Assembly (NCBI GenBank): GCA_900753295.1
Contig: CAADYQ010000018.1
Location: 1 to 15,141 of the forward strand
Direction: 5' to 3'
Source of the DNA: Clostridia bacterium
GTDB lineage: Bacteria; Bacillota; Clostridia; Oscillospirales; CAG-272
Length of the DNA: 15,141 nucleotides
Shown: positions 1 to 6,984 of the stretch, piece by piece
How the letters are laid out: each line of letters begins with the position of its first letter
Numbering within the stretch: the stretch's first letter is position 1
The notes under the pieces: model-generated
What the model saw: only the letters and a program-made list of their open reading frames with translations
Databases searched by the model: none
Told to the model about the DNA's origin: nothing
Made by a program: the position numbers and the translations under genes

Positions 1-847
1 CGCGTGCCGCCTCCTCGTGCTCCGCTTCGACGCGCGAGCGAGCCTCATCGAGCCTTTCGCCGATCTTCTTTTCTATCTCTGCACGCAGACTTTCAACGCG
101 TGCCACCGCGTCACGGTTCTGATCGTGAAGCTGTTCGCCCAGCTTACCGAAGCCTGCCTCCGCCGCGCGCATTCCCGCAAGGATATCCTCAACGCTCTCC
201 GCGGCGGCGCGGTTTATCATATCGTATATCTCGGCAAGCTCACCGCTCACCTGCTTTTTAGTCTCTTCGACTGCGGCGGCTCCGCCAGCCTTTGCCTCGC
301 GGCGTATGCTTTCAGCCTCTGTCTGTGCGGATCGGATCACATTGTCCGCTTCCGCCTCCGCCCCGACCACGGGAGCGGTCATTCTGCGTGCCTCAAGCTC
401 ATCATATGCTGCCGCGCGGTGGCGCAGCTCGGCAAGCTCGTCGTCGCTCACGGCGTTCTTCCCGGCTGTGGCAAGAGCCGCACGGAGGCGCGAAAGCTCA
501 TCGTTCTGACGTGCCAGGCGTCCCTCGGCATCGGCGCATTTGCTTTTTGCCGCCGCGGCGCTGTTCTCAGCCGCCGCGACCTTCCGCGCCGCCTCAGCCT
601 TGGCATCGGCAAGGCTGCGCTCAAGCTCAGCCGCCGCCTCGCGCGCCTTCTTTTCGGCTTCCTCAAGCCCGGATATCTTCATAGCGCTGACGCTCTTGCA
701 AGTTTCAAGCTCTGAGGTCAGCTCGTTTATCCTGCGTTCGGCTTCCGCCATCTCCTCGGCATGTCTTTTATCGGTATCGGCGATGTACTCGTTCACATCG
801 CTTTTATTGTAGCCGGCAACCGCACCGCGGAACAATACTTTTTTCAT
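1..847 (-). CDS. DivIVA-like coiled-coil protein (3' end outside window)
   Basis: The reading frame is open from ATG at 847 down to the window edge, giving 282 codons with no stop, so the C-terminus is missing. The N-terminus carries a short DivIVA-type segment (FRGAVAGYNKSDVNEYI, residues about 7-23). It is followed by more than 230 residues very rich in Ala, Glu, Arg and Lys, with the spacing of a long coiled coil. DivIVA-family proteins sit at the inner face of curved membrane or the septum and recruit partners for cell division or polar growth; assigning this protein to that role is inference. An AAAGGAA ribosome binding site lies about 10 bases before the ATG. A promoter-like pair lies upstream (AATCAA/ATTTTA on the plus strand, 925-930 and 902-907). 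The gene diverges from xpt. The family call rests on the short N-terminal motif and the coiled coil only; a generic coiled-coil protein is the alternative. Confidence 0.7.
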   Translation of the reverse strand, partial: MKKVLFRGAVAGYNKSDVNEYIADTDKRHAEEMAEAERRINELTSELETCKSVSAMKISGLEEAEKKAREAAAELERSLADAKAEAARKVAAAENSAAAAKSKCADAEGRLARQNDELSRLRAALATAGKNAVSDDELAELRHRAAAYDELEARRMTAPVVGAEAEADNVIRSAQTEAESIRREAKAGGAAAVEETKKQVSGELAEIYDMINRAAAESVEDILAGMRAAEAGFGKLGEQLHDQNRDAVARVESLRAEIEKKIGERLDEARSRVEAEHEEAAR

Positions 848-901
848 ATCCGGTAATTCCTTTCCCATTCAAATGATCCAAGGCAGAATATTTCCTTTTA
901 C

Positions 902-930
902 ATTTTAGCACAAACCGCCGCGGTAATCAA
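902..930 (-). promoter_or_regulatory. sigma-A-type promoter of the DivIVA-like gene
   Basis: Read on the minus strand, TTGATT (925-930) is separated by exactly 17 bases from TAAAAT (902-907). The pair lies about 55 bases upstream of the ATG at 847 in an AT-rich spacer. It is the best match to TTGACA-N17-TATAAT in this orientation; the -35 box matches in four of six positions. Confidence 0.5.
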
Positions 931-1021
931 TTATTTTTTTGAATTTTCCCGAGAAAAACATAAAAAAATCGATATAACGCTCCGAATCGACAGTAAAAAT
1001 CGAATTTTTTCGCGTCTGCTA

Positions 1022-1050
1022 TTTACCGGCGGCGATTTTTGATGTATAAT
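1022..1050 (+). promoter_or_regulatory. sigma-A-type promoter of the xpt operon
   Basis: TTTACC (1022-1027), a 17-base spacer and a perfect TATAAT (1045-1050) precede xpt. The predicted transcript start near 1057 leaves a leader of only about 46 bases. That is too short to hold a purine riboswitch, although such elements precede xpt in Bacillus. Confidence 0.6.
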
Positions 1051-1102
1051 ATTATATTATTTATCCCATTCAAATTTTATTGATACATTCCGGAGGTCTT
1101 TT

Positions 1103-1678
1103 ATGGAACTTTTGAAGCAGATGATAAAGGAAAAGGGCGAGCTTCGCCCCGGCGGAGTCGTGATAGTATCCGGCTTTCTCAACCACCGCATGAATACCGC
1201 GCTGATAGACAGCATCGGCGAAGAATTTTACAGGCTCTTCAAGGATAAAAAGCCGACGCTCATACTTACCGTTGAAGCGTCCGGCATCGGCATTGCGTGT
1301 CTTACCGCAAGATATTTCGGCGTTGACGTTGTATTTGCAAAAAAGTCGCAGTCAAAGAACCTCACGGGTGATACATATTCCTCGCTCGTGCGCTCATTCA
1401 CACGCGGAACAGTATTTGAGGTGCGCGTTGACCGCAGTTGCATCGCCCCCGGAGACCGGGTACTGCTTATCGACGATTTCCTTGCCGACGGCGAAGCGCT
1501 GCGCGGGCTGATAGACATTGTGAATCAGGCAGGAGCTACCGTTGTCGGCGCGGGAATATGCATAGAAAAGGCGTTCCAACCCGGCGGCGACCGCATAAGA
1601 GGCATGAATGTCGATCTTCATTCGCTTGCGCGGATAGGACTGAACGAAAACGGAGACATGATCCTTCTCGATGACTGA
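1103..1678 (+). CDS. xpt: xanthine phosphoribosyltransferase
   Basis: Converts xanthine and PRPP to XMP and pyrophosphate in purine salvage in the cytoplasm. The 191-residue product matches the family's usual length (about 190). It shows the expected landmarks in order: N-terminal FLNH (residues 25-28), the SGIG loop (60-63), the PRPP-binding strand-loop VLLIDDFLADG (120-130) and the late IEKAFQPG motif (154-161). The start is set by GGAGG at 1092-1096, six bases before ATG. The stop overlaps the next gene by eight bases, so the two are co-transcribed and probably translationally coupled. No purine riboswitch or recognisable PurR site was seen in the short leader. The DivIVA-like gene diverges from it. 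Confidence 0.95.
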   Translation: MELLKQMIKEKGELRPGGVVIVSGFLNHRMNTALIDSIGEEFYRLFKDKKPTLILTVEASGIGIACLTARYFGVDVVFAKKSQSKNLTGDTYSSLVRSFTRGTVFEVRVDRSCIAPGDRVLLIDDFLADGEALRGLIDIVNQAGATVVGAGICIEKAFQPGGDRIRGMNVDLHSLARIGLNENGDMILLDD

Positions 1679-2411
1679 GGCAGACAGCTACCGCGCGGAG
1701 GCGGCGCGGCTGTTTGAGGGCTGGGAGGCGCGTCGCGGAAGTATCGGCATGAGCGAAGTGCGTACAGTCACGATCGACCATTCGGCAGGCTCATTCATAC
1801 GCGACGGCGTGGTATGCCCCGACGAGTGGTTCGCCTCCGGGGTGCGTCCGCTGTATTTGCTGAAGGAAGCCTACGGAGACGGCGGCTGGGATCTCGGCGC
1901 GGATCATCTTCTCACAGAAGGAACGATCAAAAAAAGTCGCATGTTGCGGCGTGTGTCCGAATGGACATACGGAATTATACATACGACCGCGGAGGGCTCT
2001 CCGGCGTACAGCTTCCTGCCCGTATTCGACCGTTACGGAAACGAATATCTGCGCAAAATCGCCGTGGTGAATATAAAAAAGAGTCGCGGCGCTCCCGACT
2101 CGGATATGCAGGAGATACTTGCCTATGCGGAATTTGACCGCGAATATCTTCGCCGTCAGTTTGAGCTGTGCGCCCCCACGGTCATTATCTGCGGATATAC
2201 GGCAAGCGCCCTTGACATCATTATGGATGTAAAAATGCGCGAGCCGCGCAACCGCGTGCAGTTTTATCACATTACGCTGAACGGCAGGCAGGTCCTCGCG
2301 CTGGATTACTGGCACCCTGCCAACCAATACCCCGCAATTATGAACTATTACGGGCTTATGGGGATATACCGTGAGTCGCTCAAGGAGCAAAGCGGTCACG
2401 CTGAATATTGA
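1671..2411 (+). CDS. hypothetical protein, possible uracil-DNA-glycosylase-fold member
   Basis: I do not firmly recognise this 246-residue soluble protein; it has no signal peptide or membrane segment. Conserved-looking blocks are RPLYLLKEAYGDGGWDL (59-75), AVVNIKKSRG (131-140), PTVIICGYTA (169-178) and DYWHPANQYP (212-221). The order of an early substrate-loop-like motif, a hydrophobic strand ending in CG, and a late HPxN motif recalls uracil-DNA-glycosylase-like proteins found in Firmicutes. This is inference from motif layout, and the acidic water-activating loop of UDG is not obvious. The ATG lies inside the end of xpt with an eight-base overlap, so translation is likely coupled to purine salvage. 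No GGAGG-like site of its own is apparent beyond sequence internal to xpt. An alternative is an unrelated Rossmann-like enzyme acting on a nucleobase or nucleotide. Confidence 0.6.
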   Translation: MTEADSYRAEAARLFEGWEARRGSIGMSEVRTVTIDHSAGSFIRDGVVCPDEWFASGVRPLYLLKEAYGDGGWDLGADHLLTEGTIKKSRMLRRVSEWTYGIIHTTAEGSPAYSFLPVFDRYGNEYLRKIAVVNIKKSRGAPDSDMQEILAYAEFDREYLRRQFELCAPTVIICGYTASALDIIMDVKMREPRNRVQFYHITLNGRQVLALDYWHPANQYPAIMNYYGLMGIYRESLKEQSGHAEY

Positions 2412-2412
2412 A

Positions 2413-2446
2413 AATGGGCTGTCGCGCCAAGGCGCGACAGCCCATT
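2413..2446. terminator. bidirectional hairpin terminator between convergent operons
   Basis: A perfect 16-bp stem (left arm 2413-2428, right arm 2431-2446) with an AA loop sits between the end of the xpt operon (2411) and the end of hydA (2474). Read on the minus strand the stem is followed by TTTTC, so it is the better intrinsic terminator for the hydrogenase operon. On the plus strand no T-run follows, so termination of the xpt operon relies on the stem alone. Confidence 0.75.
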
Positions 2447-2473
2447 GCGGTTTCAGTCCGCAGGTCCGGCGGA

Positions 2474-4228
2474 TCAGAGTCCGCGTTTTATGTAAGCGGT
2501 GTGAAGCACCTCGTGTGCTTTGTGGCTGTTAGGCTTGCCGAAATACTCGTCGTACAGCTTCATGACAGCCGCGTTCTTCTGTGACTCACGGATATCGCAG
2601 TTGCGGTCATCCTCGTAGAGCACTGCGGCGCGGAGAGCACGCAGGTCAACGGTATTTCTGACCGATGCGGGCTGATAGGGCTGTCCGCCACCGTTGACGC
2701 ATCCGCCGGGGCATGCCATGATCTCGATGAACTGAACATCGACCTTGCCCGCCTTGATATCGTCAAGGAGAGCCTTGGCATTCTTCGTGCCGGAAGCAAC
2801 AGCAACATTCACGGTAGCATCGCCGACCTTGTAGGAAGCGGTGCGGTAGCCGTTGTCATTGCCGTGACGTCTGATCTCGGGAGTCTCAAGCGGCTTTTCA
2901 AGTGGCTTGCCGAGAATTATCTCAGCCGCGTAACGGAGTGCAGCCTCCATAACGCCGCCGGTAGCGCCGAATATAGCGCCCGCGCTGGAGCCGATATCGA
3001 AGGGCTGATCGAACTTTTCGTCGTCAAGCTCGCGGAACTTGATGCCCGCCTTCTCTATCATTCTGCCGACCTCACGGGTGGTGATAGCAACATCAACATC
3101 CGGGTAGCCGGAAGCTGCCTGATTGGGTCTGCCGACCTCAAACTTCTTTGCCGTGCAGGGGATAGCCGATACAAAGAAGATATCCTTGGGATCGTAGCCC
3201 ATCTTCTCGGCAAAATAGGTCTTCATAAGAGCGCCGAACATCTGCTGAGGAGACTTGCAGGTGGAGAGGTTATCGGTAAATTCGGGATAGTAGTGCTCGC
3301 AGTACTTGATCCATCCGGGCGAGCAGGAGGTTATCATGGGCAGCTTGCCGCCGTTCTGAATGCGACCGATAAGCTCGTTGGCTTCCTCGATTATGGTAAG
3401 GTCGGCGGTAAGGTTCATATCAAACACGCCTTCAAAGCCGAGAGCCTTGAGAGCGGCGACCATCTTGCCCTCGCAGTCGGTGCCGGGCTCGTAGCCAAAG
3501 CACTCGCCGATCTGGGCACGCACCGAAGGAGCGGTGCAGATGAACACGTGCTTATCGGGATCTGCAATAGCCTCACGGACCTTATCGGTATCGTCTCTCT
3601 CATAGAGAGCGCCCACGGGACATGCGACTATGCACTGTCCGCAGTTGATGCAGGAGGTATCCGCAAGCGGCTGCTCAAAGGCGCAGGCGATGTGCGTATC
3701 GAATCCGCGGTCGTTGGCGCCGATAACGCCGATACCCTGCATTACCGAACATGCCGCAACACAGCGACGGCAAAGAATGCACTTGTTGTTGTCGCGTATT
3801 ATCGGTGACTTATCGTCTATCTCGTAGTGGTTGACCACGCCGCTGAAACGGTGCTCGTCAACGCCGTACTCGTTGCAGAGCTTCTGAAGCTCGCAGGTCG
3901 TCGAACGGACGCAGGAGAGGCAGTGCTTCTCGTGATTGGAGAGCACAAGCTCGAGGTTGGTCTTTCTCGCGTTGAAAACAGCGGGAGAGTTTGTGCGTAT
4001 AGCCATGCCCTCGGTAACGGGGTAAACGCAGGAGGCGACCATACGGTAGGGCCTCTGATTTTCGGAGACCTCAACAAGGCAGATACGACATGCGCCGATC
4101 TGGTTGATATCCTTGAGGTAGCAGAGAGTGGGAATATCTATATGGGCAACTCTTGCCGCTTCAAGAACGGTCATGCCCTTATCCACGGCATATTCTCTGC
4201 CGTTGATCGTTACATTTATTTTTTCCAT
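2474..4228 (-). CDS. hydA: [FeFe] hydrogenase catalytic subunit (trimeric NADH-linked type)
   Basis: Catalytic subunit that interconverts protons, electrons and H2. Domains in order over 584 residues are: an N-terminal plant-type [2Fe-2S] domain (C36, C47, C50, C67); a His-Cys3 [4Fe-4S] site (H99, C103, C106, C112); a two-cluster ferredoxin domain (C150/153/156/160 and C193/196/199/203); the H-domain; and a C-terminal small-subunit-like tail (SHKAHEVLHT, 568-577). H-cluster motifs are L1 TSCSPGW (300-306), L2 PCTAKKFE (357-364) and L3 E502-x-M-A-C506-x3-C510-x2-GGG. L1 has Ser where the textbook motif TSCCPxW has the second Cys. It is the last gene of hydC-hydB-hydA, 18 bases after hydB. With HydB and HydC it should form a soluble hydrogenase coupled to NAD(H), probably bifurcating with ferredoxin (inference from subunit architecture). 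The maturases HydE, HydF and HydG are not in the window. Confidence 0.95.
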   Translation of the reverse strand: MEKINVTINGREYAVDKGMTVLEAARVAHIDIPTLCYLKDINQIGACRICLVEVSENQRPYRMVASCVYPVTEGMAIRTNSPAVFNARKTNLELVLSNHEKHCLSCVRSTTCELQKLCNEYGVDEHRFSGVVNHYEIDDKSPIIRDNNKCILCRRCVAACSVMQGIGVIGANDRGFDTHIACAFEQPLADTSCINCGQCIVACPVGALYERDDTDKVREAIADPDKHVFICTAPSVRAQIGECFGYEPGTDCEGKMVAALKALGFEGVFDMNLTADLTIIEEANELIGRIQNGGKLPMITSCSPGWIKYCEHYYPEFTDNLSTCKSPQQMFGALMKTYFAEKMGYDPKDIFFVSAIPCTAKKFEVGRPNQAASGYPDVDVAITTREVGRMIEKAGIKFRELDDEKFDQPFDIGSSAGAIFGATGGVMEAALRYAAEIILGKPLEKPLETPEIRRHGNDNGYRTASYKVGDATVNVAVASGTKNAKALLDDIKAGKVDVQFIEIMACPGGCVNGGGQPYQPASVRNTVDLRALRAAVLYEDDRNCDIRESQKNAAVMKLYDEYFGKPNSHKAHEVLHTAYIKRGL

Positions 4229-4246
4229 TATCTCATTCTCCTCCGA

Positions 4247-6139
4247 TTATTCCTTGACGATCGCACCGAAGCGGCACTTCTGGATACATGCGCCGCACTT
4301 GATGCACTTTACGGGATCTATCTTATGCGGATTTCTTACCGATCCGGATATAGCGCCTACGGGACATGTTCTGGCGCAAGCGGTACATCCCTTGCATTTT
4401 TCTTCCACTATGCTGTAACGAACCAACTTCTTGCAGACGCCGGCAGGACATCTCTTCTCAACGATATGAGCGATATACTCATCCTTGAAGTAGCGCAGGG
4501 TGGAAATAACAGGGTTGGGGGCAGTCTGACCAAGACCGCAGAGCGAGTTGCTCTTTATGTACATGGCAAGCTCCTGCATCTTGTCGATATCCTCCATCTC
4601 GCCGTTACCGGATATGATCTTATCGAGCAGTTCAAGCAGGCGCTTTGTGCCGATACGACATGCCGTGCACTTACCGCAGGATTCGTCAACGGTGAACTCA
4701 AGGAAGAACTTTGCGATATCGACCATGCAGTTGTCTTCGTCCATAACGATAAGTCCGCCGGAGCCCATCATCGAACCGATGGCAAGGAGGTTATCGTAGT
4801 CGATGGGAGTATCGATAAGATGAGCGGGGATACATCCGCCGGAGGGTCCGCCGGTCTGTGCCGCTTTGAACTTTTTGCCGTTCGGGATGCCGCCGCCGAT
4901 GTCCTCAACGACCTCGCGCAGTGTTGTTCCCATGGGGACCTCAACAAGTCCGGTATTCGTGATCTTACCACCGAGCGCGAAGACCTTTGTGCCCTTGGAC
5001 TTTTCGGTGCCCATAGATGCGAACCATGCAGCGCCGTTCAGTATGATCTGGGGGATATTTGCATATGTCTCAACGTTGTTGAGGATGGTGGGCTGAGCGA
5101 AAAGTCCCTTTACTGCCGGGAACGGAGGACGGGGACGGGGCTCGCCTCTCTTGCCCTCGATAGAGGTCATAAGAGCGGTCTCCTCACCGCACACGAATGC
5201 ACCTGCACCGAAGCGGAGAGAAATATCGAAATCAAAGCCTGTACCGAAGATATTCTTACCGAGCATACCGGCGGCACGAGCCTGATCTATGGCTATCTGG
5301 AGACGGTGGATAGCTATCGGGTACTCTGCACGAACGTAAATGTAGCCCTCGTCTGCGCCGATAGCGTAGCCGGCAATGGACATAGCCTCAAGCACTGCGT
5401 GAGGGTCGCCCTCAAGCACCGAACGATCCATGAACGCTCCGGGGTCGCCCTCGTCAGCGTTGCAGCAAACGTATTTCTTGACGTTTCCGCGGTTGCCGGA
5501 AGCGAATTTCCACTTAAGACCGGTCGGGAAGCCGGCGCCGCCGCGTCCGCGCAGACCGGAATCAAGCATTGTCTGAATGACCTCGTCCGGAGTCATTTCG
5601 GTAAGGACCTTGGCGATAGCCTGATAGCCGTCGCGCGCTATGTAATCCTCTATCTTCTCGGGGTTGACGACGCCGCAGTTGCGAAGCGCAACACGGTGCT
5701 GCTTCTTGAAGAAGCGGGTATCCTGAAGTCTCGGGACCAGCTTGTTGTTCTCGGACTTTTCGTGATACATATACTTTTCAACAGGCTCGTTGCCTATGAT
5801 GTGAGAGTCAACTATCTCTTCGAGATGGTCGGGGGTGACCATGCTGTAGAAGGTGCCTTCGGGGTAAACGATCATAATGGGACCGAGAGCGCAAAGACCG
5901 AAACATCCGGTCATAACGACCTCAACGGTATCGTCTACGCCGCGCGCCTTGAGAAGCGCTTCAAGCTGTTCGCGGATCTTGGGGCTTCCCGACGAAGTAC
6001 ATCCCGTACCGCCGCACACAAGTATCTCTCTTTTGAGTTTGCCGCCGGTAGCGTCGCCGCCCGTGCGGAGAGCCATTTCCTTAAGGCAGCTCGCCTTAAT
6101 CTCGTTAAGGGCATCTATCGTCTTGATTACATGTTCCAT
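4247..6139 (-). CDS. hydB: NuoF-like NADH-binding subunit of the [FeFe] hydrogenase
   Basis: Flavoprotein subunit that exchanges electrons with NAD(H). The 630 residues show an N-terminal thioredoxin-like [2Fe-2S] domain (CGGTGC at 42-47, CFGLC at 79-83). The FMN/NADH fold follows, with GRGGAGFPTG (198-207), CNADEGDPGAF (226-236) and GAGAFVCGEETAL (311-323). A NuoF-type [4Fe-4S] site has C488, C491, C494 and C534. A C-terminal two-cluster ferredoxin domain has C582/585/588/592 and C612/615/618/622. The extra N- and C-terminal iron-sulfur domains distinguish HydB of hydrogenases from NuoF of complex I. The gene lies 24 bases after hydC and 18 before hydA, so the three are one transcript. Electron bifurcation at this subunit is known for characterised relatives and is inferred here. 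Confidence 0.95.
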   Translation of the reverse strand: MEHVIKTIDALNEIKASCLKEMALRTGGDATGGKLKREILVCGGTGCTSSGSPKIREQLEALLKARGVDDTVEVVMTGCFGLCALGPIMIVYPEGTFYSMVTPDHLEEIVDSHIIGNEPVEKYMYHEKSENNKLVPRLQDTRFFKKQHRVALRNCGVVNPEKIEDYIARDGYQAIAKVLTEMTPDEVIQTMLDSGLRGRGGAGFPTGLKWKFASGNRGNVKKYVCCNADEGDPGAFMDRSVLEGDPHAVLEAMSIAGYAIGADEGYIYVRAEYPIAIHRLQIAIDQARAAGMLGKNIFGTGFDFDISLRFGAGAFVCGEETALMTSIEGKRGEPRPRPPFPAVKGLFAQPTILNNVETYANIPQIILNGAAWFASMGTEKSKGTKVFALGGKITNTGLVEVPMGTTLREVVEDIGGGIPNGKKFKAAQTGGPSGGCIPAHLIDTPIDYDNLLAIGSMMGSGGLIVMDEDNCMVDIAKFFLEFTVDESCGKCTACRIGTKRLLELLDKIISGNGEMEDIDKMQELAMYIKSNSLCGLGQTAPNPVISTLRYFKDEYIAHIVEKRCPAGVCKKLVRYSIVEEKCKGCTACARTCPVGAISGSVRNPHKIDPVKCIKCGACIQKCRFGAIVKE

Positions 6140-6163
6140 ATTCTTTCTTCCTTTCGCCCTTTA

Positions 6164-6661
6164 TCAGTCGCGGTATTTTGCAAGGATAGTTGCAACATCA
6201 GCCTTGGTGAGACGTCCGTAGACCTCTCCGTTGACGGTAAGCACGGGAGCCAGACCGCAGGCGCCTATGCAGCGCGTTGCGTCAAGCGAATATCTGCCGT
6301 CCTCCGATATTCCGCCCACCGGGACATTAAGCTGCTTTGAGATCTCTTCGATGACCTCGCCGGAGCCCTTTACATAGCAGGCGGTACCGAGACATACAGC
6401 TATCGCTATCTGTCCGTCGGGATTGAGCTTGAACTGTGAGTAAAAGGTCACGATACCGTAAACCTCTTCAAGGGAAGTACCTGTATTTTCGGCAATGATC
6501 TTCTGAACCTCTATCGGCAGATAACCGTAGATCTCCTGCGCTTCCTGGAGTATGGGCATCATCTTGCCCTTGACCCCTTCATACTTGGCGATCACAGCAA
6601 GAAGCTGGGCTTCCTGCTCCGGAGTACCGTGAAATTCGACCGCAGTCAATTTCTTCTTCAT
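6164..6661 (-). CDS. hydC: NuoE-like [2Fe-2S] subunit of the [FeFe] hydrogenase
   Basis: Small electron-transfer subunit of the hydrogenase, 165 residues. It has an N-terminal helical region with MPILQEAQEIYGYLP (35-49) and a thioredoxin-like domain that binds [2Fe-2S] through C90, C95, C131 and C135 (C-x4-C and C-x3-C). This is the NuoE signature, and the length agrees with that family. AGGAGGAAC lies upstream of ATG at 6661. It is the first gene of the hydC-hydB-hydA operon, with the promoter and two inverted repeats directly upstream. It is called HydC rather than complex I NuoE because its partners are hydB and hydA and no other nuo genes occur nearby. Confidence 0.93.
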   Translation of the reverse strand: MKKKLTAVEFHGTPEQEAQLLAVIAKYEGVKGKMMPILQEAQEIYGYLPIEVQKIIAENTGTSLEEVYGIVTFYSQFKLNPDGQIAIAVCLGTACYVKGSGEVIEEISKQLNVPVGGISEDGRYSLDATRCIGACGLAPVLTVNGEVYGRLTKADVATILAKYRD

Positions 6662-6710
6662 GTCTTGGATTGTTCCTCCTCGGTATGTATATGTTTTAAT
6701 AGATATGTTG

Positions 6711-6739
6711 ACTTCCGGGAAACAGTTTGTCCCGGAAGT
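6711..6739. repeat. inverted repeat in the hydC leader
   Basis: A perfect 10-bp inverted repeat, ACTTCCGGGA (6711-6720) and TCCCGGAAGT (6730-6739), is separated by 9 bases. It lies about 20-50 bases downstream of the predicted hydC transcript start and 50 bases before the hydC ATG. It could be a 5' UTR stem-loop that affects transcript stability or a second protein-binding site. No T-run follows it on the minus strand, so it is not a simple attenuator. Confidence 0.6.
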
Positions 6740-6753
6740 AATTATACCATATT

Positions 6754-6795
6754 ATTATACAACATCTTTATACAAAAGTCTACACTTTTGTGCAA
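6754..6795 (-). promoter_or_regulatory. promoter region of the hydCBA operon
   Basis: On the minus strand TTGCAC (6790-6795) is followed after exactly 17 bases by TATAAA (6767-6772). A second overlapping pair is TAGACT (6777-6782), 17 bases, and a perfect TATAAT (6754-6759). Either would start transcription roughly 85-100 bases upstream of the hydC ATG. Both overlap the palindrome at 6772-6791. A further TATAAT at 6741-6746 lacks a good -35 box. Confidence 0.65.
6772..6791. promoter_or_regulatory. candidate operator palindrome in the hyd promoter
   Basis: ACAAAAGT and ACTTTTGT form a perfect 8-bp inverted repeat with a 4-base spacer (CTAC). It lies between the -35 and -10 boxes of the hydC promoter and overlaps both edges. 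Position and symmetry are those of a dimeric repressor site. Its half-sites run ACA to TGT, opposite to the TTGT-to-ACAA arrangement of Rex sites, so the redox regulator Rex is not supported by eye. The cognate regulator is unknown and is not encoded in the window. Confidence 0.5.
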
Positions 6796-6841
6796 GTTTA
6801 TTGCGAGCCATGCTAAAAAAGCATAGCTCATGTATCGTGTG

Positions 6842-6864
6842 GTGTCTCGTACGGGACACTTTTT
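6842..6864 (+). terminator. terminator-like hairpin on the plus strand
   Basis: GTGTCTCG (6842-6849), a TA loop and CGGGACAC (6852-6859) form an 8-bp stem with one G-T pair, followed directly by TTTTT (6860-6864). The form is that of an intrinsic terminator reading rightwards, but no plus-strand gene ends nearby. It might stop antisense transcription, act as a minus-strand stem, or be chance. Confidence 0.35.
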
Positions 6865-6883
6865 CCCGCCGATCTCCCGATTT

Positions 6884-6930
6884 AAAAGTATGGGGCTGCC
6901 GAAGGTAAAATACCTTCGGCAGCCCCATAC
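6884..6930 (-). terminator. terminator of the rplM-rpsI operon
   Basis: A perfect 20-bp inverted repeat (6888-6907 with 6911-6930) has a 3-base A loop and begins 55 bases after the rpsI stop. On the minus strand it is followed by TTTTAAAT (TTTT = 6884-6887). It separates the ribosomal operon from the hydrogenase promoter region. Confidence 0.85.
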
Positions 6931-6984
6931 ACGGAGCGATCGCCGTCGCTTATGCGGCGTGCCACTCTCCCCAACAAATAAAAC

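Noticed and set aside
17..715. 232-codon plus-strand frame at the left edge
   Set aside because: The minus-strand frame is open to the window edge, has a good ribosome binding site, a promoter and a coherent coiled-coil protein; the plus-strand frame is its shadow.
1051..1102. Purine riboswitch upstream of xpt
   Set aside because: The leader after the TATAAT box is only about 46 bases and shows no three-way-junction features of the purine aptamer.
3827..6340. 837-codon open frame on the plus strand opposite hydB and neighbours
   Set aside because: It lies antisense to hydB, hydA and hydC, which have unmistakable conserved motifs. Its translation has no recognisable domain and no ribosome binding site; it is a by-product of codon use on the other strand.
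4247..6661. Complex I (nuoE/nuoF) instead of hydrogenase subunits
   Set aside because: HydB has the extra N-terminal [2Fe-2S] and C-terminal ferredoxin domains, hydA follows directly and no other nuo genes are present.
6772..6791. Rex binding site at the hyd promoter
   Set aside because: The palindrome has half-sites ACAAAAGT/ACTTTTGT, opposite in orientation to the TTGT...ACAA symmetry of Rex sites; kept as an operator of unknown regulator.
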